Source: Porphyromonas sp.
Lineage (GTDB): Bacteria > Bacteroidota > Bacteroidia > Bacteroidales > Porphyromonadaceae
Direction of reading: 5' to 3'
DNA: 64,000 nucleotides
NCBI GenBank assembly: GCA_022772085.1
Contig: JALFBN010000007.1
Span: forward strand, 62,001 to 126,000
In this document: piece by piece, positions 8,631 through 16,430 of the stretch
Layout of the letters: every line of letters starts with the position of its first letter
Numbering within the stretch: the stretch's first letter is position 1
Translations under genes and position numbers: made by a program
Notes under the pieces: generated by a model
Databases searched by the model: none
Told to the model about the DNA's origin: nothing
What the model saw: the letters and a program-made list of their open reading frames with translations, nothing else

Positions 8631-10019
8631 TCAGTTTAGAATGTAGGATTTGCCTTCCCAAATGGCTCTGTCTTGTGATCCATCGACCTTTTGTCCTCCA
8701 AAAAGGTAGAAGATAAGTCCGTTGCGAGTGAACCCGAATAGTTGTTGGTAGCGACCGAAAGGTTGCTCTGCGTCGGGGAGCATGAGGTTTGCTTTATGGG
8801 CTGTCCAAGTCGAACCCAAATCTTTTGAACTATATATTTGTGCATCTCTCTGAGGCGATGTGCTGGCAGGATAGATGCAATAGAGCGTGTTTTTCTCTTC
8901 GCGCGCGATCATCAGAAGGGGCGATTTTGCCCCTTCAAAAGCAGGAAGAATGTACTCTTTTTTGATAGCAGGGGAGAGCCAATCAAGTCCCGTTGTAGTG
9001 GTCCAAGTCTTTTGAGAAGGCTTCCCGGAGCTGTCTTTCGCACCTATTAAAATAAGGAGGGGGTGGTGTACGGACTCCCCGAGCGCGGTACTGATCCCTT
9101 CTCGGGGGAAGTCTAGAGGTACTTCAGCTCCGCGTTTGTAACCTCTTTTGGGGGTGAGGCATGCAAAAAAGTTCTTGCCCGATTCGCTTTTTTCGATTAG
9201 GCAGAGGGTGGATGCTTTTTCCCCAGGAGCCGTAAATCCACCGAGGAGTATACTTCCGTTCTTGACTTCGTTAGCCATGCTCCATTGCAGACCTCCATTT
9301 TCGCTTAGAGCGAGGGAGGCATTTTCGCTATTGCCTACAAGGGCATAGAGTAACCCATCAGGAGTTGCTGTGGCACTGTAAACGGGGAGACCTGATAGCC
9401 CCGTCATCATCACCTCCTGCCATGCAAGGGCATCGGCAGTAGTGTGATAGAGTCGTGTTTTGCCCTCTTTGGTGGCAAAAATGTAGAGATCCTTGTCAGT
9501 ATGGCAATAGATCGTTTGCATACCGGTTAGGTCGGGGAGTTGCTGTGCTATGGGGTTCCACGCATAGGTGTCCGGGTCTTGAGGGTAGCTGCGCACCTCT
9601 ACGGTATAGCTTTTTTTGAGCCCTTTGCTCTCATTGCTCACCTCGAGGGTGAAGCCTTTGCCCCAGCACTCTTTGAGAGAGATGGAGTCCGCCGCACTGC
9701 GCACGAGCTCTTTACCCTCAAATAGGATCTTCAGTGTCGCGGTAGTCTGTATCCCTACGGTGATCTGTACAGAGTCTATTGTTGTTCCGAAAGGCAACAG
9801 TTGTGCATTATAGATGCGTCCATTGGCGTGGTCGATCGAGAAGAACACCTTACTCAAATCTCCGTTCGCTTTGGACGAAAGGGTGAGGCTAGAGACCTGT
9901 ACCGTGGTGAGTTCGGGATTGACGAACTCCTTTGGATTCAAACAACTTGGTACTGAGAATAGGATTGTCAGTAGCCCAAGTGTAGAGCAGAGCGCGTATT
10001 TTATACTGAGTCGTTTCAT
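8631..10019 (-). CDS. DUF6242-type lipoprotein with Asp-box propeller repeats
   Basis: A 462-residue product. The start chosen is ATG at 10019 (MKRLSIKYALCSTLG); a GTG nine bases upstream also fits the frame. The signal peptide ends in a lipobox-like VPSC. After a short beta domain (about 25-140) come repeats resembling BNR/Asp boxes (SENGGLQWS, TTTGLDWLS, SKDLGSTWT), suggesting a beta-propeller. It is probably an outer-membrane lipoprotein; no function is known to me. It is the first gene of the minus-strand run into porG, 25 bases away, so a BAM/T9SS-linked role is conceivable but unproven. Confidence 0.75.
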   Translation of the reverse strand: MKRLSIKYALCSTLGLLTILFSVPSCLNPKEFVNPELTTVQVSSLTLSSKANGDLSKVFFSIDHANGRIYNAQLLPFGTTIDSVQITVGIQTTATLKILFEGKELVRSAADSISLKECWGKGFTLEVSNESKGLKKSYTVEVRSYPQDPDTYAWNPIAQQLPDLTGMQTIYCHTDKDLYIFATKEGKTRLYHTTADALAWQEVMMTGLSGLPVYSATATPDGLLYALVGNSENASLALSENGGLQWSMANEVKNGSILLGGFTAPGEKASTLCLIEKSESGKNFFACLTPKRGYKRGAEVPLDFPREGISTALGESVHHPLLILIGAKDSSGKPSQKTWTTTTGLDWLSPAIKKEYILPAFEGAKSPLLMIAREEKNTLYCIYPASTSPQRDAQIYSSKDLGSTWTAHKANLMLPDAEQPFGRYQQLFGFTRNGLIFYLFGGQKVDGSQDRAIWEGKSYILN

Positions 10020-10042
10020 TGTGAACACTATATATTACGTTG

Positions 10043-10050
10043 CAAAGATA
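10043..10050 (-). promoter_or_regulatory. -7 promoter element for the DUF6242-porG-uppS-bamA run
   Basis: The minus strand reads TATCTTTG at 10050-10043, a perfect TAnnTTTG match, about 24 bases before the ATG at 10019. No convincing TTG at -33 is seen, so strength is uncertain. It could drive the whole envelope block. Confidence 0.45.
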
Positions 10051-10463
10051 ACCTTTATCTATAAATATGATACACCCCGTTTTCTCTATAACGCGTTTTG
10101 CCATTGCTCGGGAGAGGAGTGCTGCTTTGTTCCAATGATATTTCGGATCTCTCTCTGAAAGGGGGTAGCACGAGAGGTTGCTCTCTTACTCGTGAAACCT
10201 TAAAAAAATAGAGCCCTGAAGTTTGGATCCTCTTGGGCAAAAGGAATCTGTTTCACAGCCTGCGGTTTGGAGCATTTAGGGCAGCCGCAAAAAGGGTTCG
10301 AGCTTTACCGTTTGTTACTTCGTATATAATTAGGTGTTGTATTTGCCCTGTTTTACTTGATGTTTTGAAACTCCGCTTCGTATCTGTTGTACTGTGACCT
10401 GTTTTGAGTTATTCTCCTATTTTTTTGTGATTGACGAGGTGTCAAAATACCCAATTTAAGGGA
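10051..10463. other. Gene-free intergenic region between divergent transcription units
   Basis: About 500 bases separate the divergent DUF6242 and DUF4876 genes. Apart from the promoter elements listed at each end, I see no convincing ORF, RNA gene or repeat. The small frames here lack protein-like character. Confidence 0.6.
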
Positions 10464-10494
10464 TTGTCAGGGCAAAATATGCGGAATAACTTTG
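10464..10494 (+). promoter_or_regulatory. Bacteroidota-type promoter for the DUF4876/TonB locus
   Basis: TTG at 10464-10466 and TAACTTTG at 10487-10494 (consensus TAnnTTTG) are separated by 20 bp. Transcription would start near 10500, leaving a 5' leader of about 55 bases before the ATG at 10555. Confidence 0.65.
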
Positions 10495-10554
10495 CACCCG
10501 ATATATGTTAAGCCTCTGAAATATGGGCGGTAAACTACAATTAAACGCTATCGT

Positions 10555-11727
10555 ATGAAAAAATTTTTTGTAGGTAATCTTCTTGTTTTGATTGCCTTGT
10601 TGGGGATCACCTCAGGGTGTACATCCTCCAATAATGATCCGAAAGACCAAAAACAGACCCTGCACCTCAAAGCAGCACTCTCGGAGTCGGTTGCCATAGA
10701 AAGCCTTGTTGCTGAAGTGACGGATACGCGTACTACCAAAATGACCGAGTATCCTCTCTCTGCCAAAGGAGAAGGCGATTTGAGTTTGTTGGCAGGGACC
10801 TATGATGTTACCTTGCGAGGTAAGACAACCGATGGTCGGGAGCTCTTGGGACAAAAGCAGGGTATTGTCCTTAAAGAGGAACTCTCTGTTACGATCCCTG
10901 TTGAGATAAAGAAAGCCGAGGTGCAAGGGCTTGTCTTTGGCGAGATCTTCAATAACGGAGAGACGAATGGACAAATGATGCACCCCGACCAGTACTTTAC
11001 GGTGGTCAATAACAGTGATAAGGTGCAGTATGTCGATGGACTTGTTTTTGCTATTACAGCCCATCCTAACGTACAACCTGCTGATGCTTTTACGGAGTAT
11101 TTCGATAAAAATGGCGAGTTCCCGCTCTTTGCTTTGATTCAATTCCCCGGTAAGGGGACGGAGTATCCCATTCAACCGGGGGAGCAAGTGGTTGTCGCTT
11201 CTACGGCTGTTAATCACTATAATGCTACTACACACCCTAACTCGGTAGACCTCTCGGGGGCCGATTTTGAGATGGTATTTCCCGATACGGAGCAAATCAA
11301 AGATGTAGACAATCCCTCGGTGCCCGACATGATTGTACATTTCAGTGCCTTTGGTGCAGGTGGTATTATGCACCCCAGAGGATTCTTCCCTCCACTTCTA
11401 TTTAAGCTGGATGAGGATGCCGAGAGTTACAAAAAGCACCATGCCATGGTCGTTGATGCTAAAGACGGATCTAAGATAACCCTTTATACAGTCCCTGCAA
11501 AACTCATATTGGATGCTGTAGAGACGGGGTGCGAGGGGCAGCTGGCAAAAAAAGTATTCCCTGCATCATTGGATGAAGGTTCGGCTCTCGTGACAGGTTG
11601 CCACCGTCAGGAGTTACTCCGCCGTAAGAGCACCATGAAAAATGGACGCAGAGTATGGGTTGATACTAATAACTCCACAAACGACTTTGAACGTGTGAAG
11701 GGACAAACAGCCTATCCTAAGAAATAA
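10555..11727 (+). CDS. DUF4876-type lipoprotein
   Basis: A 390-residue protein with a lipoprotein signal (LLGITSGC, lipid-acceptor Cys about residue 22). It has an N-terminal Ig-like beta domain (about 30-120, with a LLAGTYDVTLRGKT-type carboxypeptidase-regulatory feel). The larger C-terminal part contains VVNNSDKVQYVDGLVF, AFTEYFDKNGEFPLF and IVHFSAFGAGGIMHPRGFFPP, which I associate with DUF4876, a family found beside TonB receptors in Bacteroidota. It is likely the surface substrate-binding partner of the receptor encoded 130 bases downstream. The ligand is unknown. Confidence 0.7.
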   Translation: MKKFFVGNLLVLIALLGITSGCTSSNNDPKDQKQTLHLKAALSESVAIESLVAEVTDTRTTKMTEYPLSAKGEGDLSLLAGTYDVTLRGKTTDGRELLGQKQGIVLKEELSVTIPVEIKKAEVQGLVFGEIFNNGETNGQMMHPDQYFTVVNNSDKVQYVDGLVFAITAHPNVQPADAFTEYFDKNGEFPLFALIQFPGKGTEYPIQPGEQVVVASTAVNHYNATTHPNSVDLSGADFEMVFPDTEQIKDVDNPSVPDMIVHFSAFGAGGIMHPRGFFPPLLFKLDEDAESYKKHHAMVVDAKDGSKITLYTVPAKLILDAVETGCEGQLAKKVFPASLDEGSALVTGCHRQELLRRKSTMKNGRRVWVDTNNSTNDFERVKGQTAYPKK

Positions 11728-11856
11728 TCCTAGAGGTTTCTCTCATTTATTCCTTTGTTAATTCTCTCTCCTTTCTCTTGCTTTTCCCCTTTTGGCTTCT
11801 TTTTGTAAGGGCGTAGGTGAGGAGCATTGAGAGGGGGAGACTTTTTTCTTCGATGT

Positions 11857-14667
11857 ATGCTAAAGAGACTTTTCCTTGGATGGGTCAGTTATATCGTCGG
11901 TAGTCTGCTTCTTGTTGCTCCTTTGGGGGCACAGCAGGTCGGCACTCCTTCTTCTCTGCGTTGTACTCTCCAGGGGCTCCTTGTGGATCGGGAGACGAAG
12001 GCTTCTATTATCGGGGCTACGGTAGAGCTTCTAGACTATGCCAAAGGGGCGGTGAGCAACGAACGAGGAGCCTTTGTTCTCGCCAACCTGCGCCCTGCTA
12101 CTTATCATTTGCGCATTCGATGCTTGGGGTATCAGACTACCGAAGTGATGCTGACAATCCGAAGAGATACCACCGTCGCCTATCAGTTACAACCCTTGAG
12201 TTTTGCCCTAAAAGAGGTAGAGGTGATGGCCTCTTTCGTGAAAAATAAAAGTAGCGTTCTCATTGAACAGGAGGCCCTTCGGCATATTCAACCCACTTCG
12301 CTCAACGATCTGATGTTGCTACTTCCCGGGTCTGTTACAGCCTCCCCCGGAGTGGGCAGTTTCAAAGGGGCTAGTGTGCGTCAGGTGGGGAGTGATGACA
12401 ACTCTTCGCTCGGAGTCTCTTTGCAAGTCGACGGCACGCCTCTAACCAATGATGCTACACGCACGCAGATTGAAGGGCTTACGGGGCAGAGCCGATTTGA
12501 TAGCTATGTGCCCGACCGACTTGCAACGCGTCGAGGATCACTTAATTCGGGGATTGACCTCAGAACCATATCAACCGATCACTTCGCTCGTGTGGAAATT
12601 GATCGAGGGATCTCCTCTGCTTCCGAAGGCAATCTGTCATCGGGGACTCTCAAGTTGCATCCCAAGAGAGGCAAGAGCCCGCTCTCCCTACGTGCCAAGA
12701 CCGATCCCCTCTACAAGCTGCTCTATGTCGGTAAAGGGCTCTCCCTTGGGGAGCATTTTGGTGATCTGCATTTGGGATTGGACTGGATGGATTACAAGAG
12801 TGACGCACGGGAGAAACTCGACCGCTACAACCGCATCTCGGGGCAAGCTTCTTACAGTAAGCAGTTCGGCTCGCAAGAAGAGGGAACAATAGACTTCACC
12901 GCCACTTTACTTCATACCACTTCGTTGCAGAATAGCCGTACCGATGAACTTGTGGAAGAGTTGGACGAACGGTATCATACGCAATACTCTCGTACTACTT
13001 TGTCCACACAATCCATTTGGAGACCTCGCAACTTCTTCCCCTTTGATCACCTCCAAGCAACCCTATCGATAGACTATACATATGACCTGTTGGATCGCAA
13101 AAAGTTCTATATATCGGGTAGTGGTCCGCGCTGTATGCCTCTCTCTCCCGAACCGGGAGTGCATGAGGGGCAGTACCTTCCCTTGGCCTATTATACTCTC
13201 TATCAAGTGGAGAATAAACCGCTCTACCTTTTTGCGAAGTTGCATGCATCCAAGGATTGGGACCTCTCCTCTTCATTGCGTCTCTCTCTATATTATGGGG
13301 CAGAATCTCGTTGGGCGAAAAACTGGGGGCAGGGTGCTGTGACTGACGTTCAACGCCCCCCTTTCCCTGCTGATAATGCGTATGTATTCCCTCGTCCCAA
13401 TAGAGAGGTCCCCGCATTGGCTCATGGGGCCGGTTATGTAGAGAGTCGGTGGCAATGGTCTCAGGGCGGACATACCCTGATGGCTAACCTCGGAGGTCGA
13501 CTGACCTACCTTTTTAATCTCCCCTCGGATTACCTCTTAAGGGGAAAATCATTGTGGGAGCCTCGCCTGCGTGCTGCGTGGAATTGGAAAACGGATGAGG
13601 TCTCTATGACCCTACGGGGTGGATATGGAGAGGAAAACAAGTTGCCTACGCTTGACTATCTCTACCCCGATAAAAAGTATTATTACTTTGTGGTGCTCAA
13701 TGCCTATTTCAGCGATCCGAAAAGGGATCATTTAATGACCTATACGGTGGTGCATGACCCCGCCAATCCGGAAATCAAGGCCAATAAAAACAGAAAGGGA
13801 GAGATCGGATTGGATTGGCAGTACAAGGGCTATACCTGTTCGCTCACGGCTTTTAGCGAACTCTCTCTTGATGGATTTAGTTATGCTTCCGCCTATTACC
13901 CCGTCAAATACCCCATTTATGAGCGCCCCATTGCCCCGATTGATGACGGTTCTCGTCCCGAACCGTCGGATTATTATAGCGATACGATGAGAGATTTTGC
14001 CCGCTTTCTTTCAGTCCGCAACTCTGAAAAGATATACAAGCGAGGGATCGAGTATCGTATACGCACTCCCCACTACGAGGCGATCCGCACCCGGTTTGAA
14101 CTGAACGGGGCTTACTATCACACTGTTTATGGCTCTTCACTCCCCGTCTATTATCGCCCCTCGTTGGTCGAAAATGGAGTTAAGTTCCCCTATGTAGGCT
14201 TCTATGGAGAGGGCTCGCAGCGACACTACGTTCGTTTTAATAGTAACCTTTGGTGCAATACTCACGTGCCCGAATGGGGTGTGATCTTTACCAACTTTAT
14301 TCAGGTTATTTGGCATGATGCCTCCTTTTTGGGGAGAGAGCAGAGTGAATATCCTTACGCTTATATGGATCTGGACGGAGCTATACATTCCATAGATAAA
14401 GAGATGATCTTACAAGCCGAGAAGGATGGTTCGCTTTGGCGGCACCTGAGTCAGTCGCACAATGATCTCTATTACCAAGCCAATCTCAAGCCTGTGTCTG
14501 TGCGAATGAACCTCAAGGCGACCAAAGAGCTGGGTAAGCATCTCCGACTCGCTTTCTTTGTAGATAATGTCTTCGACTTCTCCCCTAAATACAAACGTAA
14601 GGATAAGACGACTGATCGAGAGTGGTTTGTTCCCTATTTCGGTATGGAGGCTCAAATTCAATTTTAA
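11857..14667 (+). CDS. TonB-dependent receptor with carboxypeptidase-like regulatory domain
   Basis: A 936-residue outer-membrane receptor. An upstream TTG at 11827 is in frame, but ATG 11857 (MLKRLFLGWVSYIVG) gives a standard signal peptide ending GAQQ. Residues about 35-115 are a CarboxypepD_reg-like domain (LVDRETKASIIGATVELLD, NLRPATYHLRIRCLGYQ). The plug follows (LMLLLPGSVTASPGVGSFKG, VSLQVDGTPL), then a long barrel ending FVPYFGMEAQIQF. It imports a bound ligand using TonB/ExbBD energy. There is no SusD gene; instead a DUF4876 lipoprotein lies upstream and a DUF6850 barrel downstream, suggesting a non-glycan or unusual substrate. Confidence 0.9.
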   Translation: MLKRLFLGWVSYIVGSLLLVAPLGAQQVGTPSSLRCTLQGLLVDRETKASIIGATVELLDYAKGAVSNERGAFVLANLRPATYHLRIRCLGYQTTEVMLTIRRDTTVAYQLQPLSFALKEVEVMASFVKNKSSVLIEQEALRHIQPTSLNDLMLLLPGSVTASPGVGSFKGASVRQVGSDDNSSLGVSLQVDGTPLTNDATRTQIEGLTGQSRFDSYVPDRLATRRGSLNSGIDLRTISTDHFARVEIDRGISSASEGNLSSGTLKLHPKRGKSPLSLRAKTDPLYKLLYVGKGLSLGEHFGDLHLGLDWMDYKSDAREKLDRYNRISGQASYSKQFGSQEEGTIDFTATLLHTTSLQNSRTDELVEELDERYHTQYSRTTLSTQSIWRPRNFFPFDHLQATLSIDYTYDLLDRKKFYISGSGPRCMPLSPEPGVHEGQYLPLAYYTLYQVENKPLYLFAKLHASKDWDLSSSLRLSLYYGAESRWAKNWGQGAVTDVQRPPFPADNAYVFPRPNREVPALAHGAGYVESRWQWSQGGHTLMANLGGRLTYLFNLPSDYLLRGKSLWEPRLRAAWNWKTDEVSMTLRGGYGEENKLPTLDYLYPDKKYYYFVVLNAYFSDPKRDHLMTYTVVHDPANPEIKANKNRKGEIGLDWQYKGYTCSLTAFSELSLDGFSYASAYYPVKYPIYERPIAPIDDGSRPEPSDYYSDTMRDFARFLSVRNSEKIYKRGIEYRIRTPHYEAIRTRFELNGAYYHTVYGSSLPVYYRPSLVENGVKFPYVGFYGEGSQRHYVRFNSNLWCNTHVPEWGVIFTNFIQVIWHDASFLGREQSEYPYAYMDLDGAIHSIDKEMILQAEKDGSLWRHLSQSHNDLYYQANLKPVSVRMNLKATKELGKHLRLAFFVDNVFDFSPKYKRKDKTTDREWFVPYFGMEAQIQF

Positions 14668-14691
14668 CTGATAGCAATAGGTCTGTTTGTC

Positions 14692-16374
14692 ATGAATATG
14701 AATGATACAAGGGGAGGTACCCCCCGAGGGAGGGTCTCCTTCGGCTTTTTCTTTGGGATTCTCTGCGTGGTTTTAGGAGTTCCATCGCTTCGAGCCCAGT
14801 CACTTCGCTTCCCTTTCTTGCGCTTGGAGGGCGAGGCCTTTACTTCGTTTGCATCCGATCGCTACGAGGAGATCCCGCAGGGGATCGCGAGCCGAGATCA
14901 AGAGATGCAGCAACATTTTACTTCTGTTATCCCTTCTGGATCGCAAAGTGCTCAAATCTCCCTCGTTGCCAGTGGAGGCAAACGATCGGGCTTTTACACT
15001 CCATACGAGGGGCGAGATACCTATTCGGCTCGTCTTGAGGGGATGGGACATGTCGATTTGGGTGCTTGGGGACGGCTCTTCGGGCGTATTCATTATGCTC
15101 GAGGGGGGGAGAGTGACCTCGGCTACTCCTCCATTCGTAATGCCGACTTTTACTTGCCTTACATCGTGGCGGACTCCTCGGGAGGAGATTATCACCACGA
15201 GCAATACTTGGCCTCAGGGCTCTACTCCTATAAAAAAGATAGTCTTGAATGGGGGGCTTCGCTCTCCTATGCAGGTGAGATGGCTTACCGCTATACCGAT
15301 CCTCGAGCAGCCAACACCTCCAATACACTACAGCCGGGTGTTTCACTATCTTTATTCTCAAAGTATGGGAAAAGCTCTCTATCCCTGCATTATCTCTATC
15401 ATAGGCAATATCTCCACCTTTGGCTTTGGCGTCCCGAGCAGCAGGATAAATTCTTTTTGACCTACGGCTTTGGAATGGTGGATGTTAAGCATACACCGAT
15501 CTTTTTTGGAACCTCCAGGATGAACTATGTCAATGGCTGGCGGTGTGACCTTGCACACCAAAAGGGAGGGAGAGAGGATCACTCGGAGTACCTTCTCTCG
15601 GCTTCTTATTTGGGGTATTTTTTCCGTGCGGAAGAGCCTTCTGCCGTTGGGCTTTTTGGTCACCTCAATCATCGAGGGCAGTTGCACCTATCCTATCGGT
15701 ATAAAAAATGGCGTTGGATGGCTGAGCTAGAGGCGACTCAACGAAATGGACGAGAGTATATTTATGCAGAGGAGCGACCCGAGAATATGCATGCATCAGT
15801 CTACGACCGAGTAGTTATAGACGTCCATAAAGCCTACATCTTGAGGGAGTGGAATGCGCATCTTCGGAGTTCGTACCGGTTTTCTCTCGGCAAAGGGGCT
15901 GCTGAGCTGGATCTGGGAGGACAGTTCTACCAAAGAAATGAACAACACAAGACTCTGGATTGCGAAACGGGATACGCTTTGATTCGTCCTTATGTTGGAG
16001 GGCAGATCCAACCCTCTCCCGTGTTTTCTGTCGGCGTTACGTATGCTTACCGCATCCCTCTCTTTCCTACACGCTATCGGGTGGCATCGGGGTACAAAGA
16101 CCAATTAGACTATCAACTTGCCTATTTACCCCTGTTGGATGCTTCGAGAGAGGCACATGAATGGCGCATGCGGGTGGCTACACAATTTCGCATAGGGGCT
16201 CATCGGATACAGGTTGCCTGGGATGGTTTTTATGCTCGAGAACGAAAAAATGGCAATCTGCCCGTATTCGACCACGAACCAACTACGCGATCGCACCTCT
16301 TGAGTTCTCCCCAAACGTTTCCTACCGCAGGGCATTCATTTTGGACACGATTGGGTATCGCCTATATTTTTTGA
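14692..16374 (+). CDS. DUF6850-type outer-membrane beta-barrel protein
   Basis: A 560-residue protein with a signal peptide (hydrophobic about residues 17-35, LRAQ end) and alternating amphipathic strands throughout (GSQSAQISLVASGGKRSGFY, LGYFFRAEEPSAVGLFGHLN, C-terminal FWTRLGIAYIF), indicating a barrel that ends in an aromatic outer-membrane signal. I match it to the DUF6850 family by pattern and by its usual company with DUF4876 and a TonB receptor. It lies 24 bases after the receptor and completes the operon. A second pore or a receptor accessory role is inferred; no direct function is known. Confidence 0.65.
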   Translation: MNMNDTRGGTPRGRVSFGFFFGILCVVLGVPSLRAQSLRFPFLRLEGEAFTSFASDRYEEIPQGIASRDQEMQQHFTSVIPSGSQSAQISLVASGGKRSGFYTPYEGRDTYSARLEGMGHVDLGAWGRLFGRIHYARGGESDLGYSSIRNADFYLPYIVADSSGGDYHHEQYLASGLYSYKKDSLEWGASLSYAGEMAYRYTDPRAANTSNTLQPGVSLSLFSKYGKSSLSLHYLYHRQYLHLWLWRPEQQDKFFLTYGFGMVDVKHTPIFFGTSRMNYVNGWRCDLAHQKGGREDHSEYLLSASYLGYFFRAEEPSAVGLFGHLNHRGQLHLSYRYKKWRWMAELEATQRNGREYIYAEERPENMHASVYDRVVIDVHKAYILREWNAHLRSSYRFSLGKGAAELDLGGQFYQRNEQHKTLDCETGYALIRPYVGGQIQPSPVFSVGVTYAYRIPLFPTRYRVASGYKDQLDYQLAYLPLLDASREAHEWRMRVATQFRIGAHRIQVAWDGFYARERKNGNLPVFDHEPTTRSHLLSSPQTFPTAGHSFWTRLGIAYIF

Positions 16375-16430
16375 GGCCTATAAAAAACGGTTGTCACACA
16401 ATAATCATTTACACAAACTCAGATAATTCG

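Noticed and set aside
10612-11373. A 253-codon minus-strand open frame
   Set aside because: It is antisense to the DUF4876 lipoprotein, which has a signal peptide and promoter; the antisense product has no domain features.
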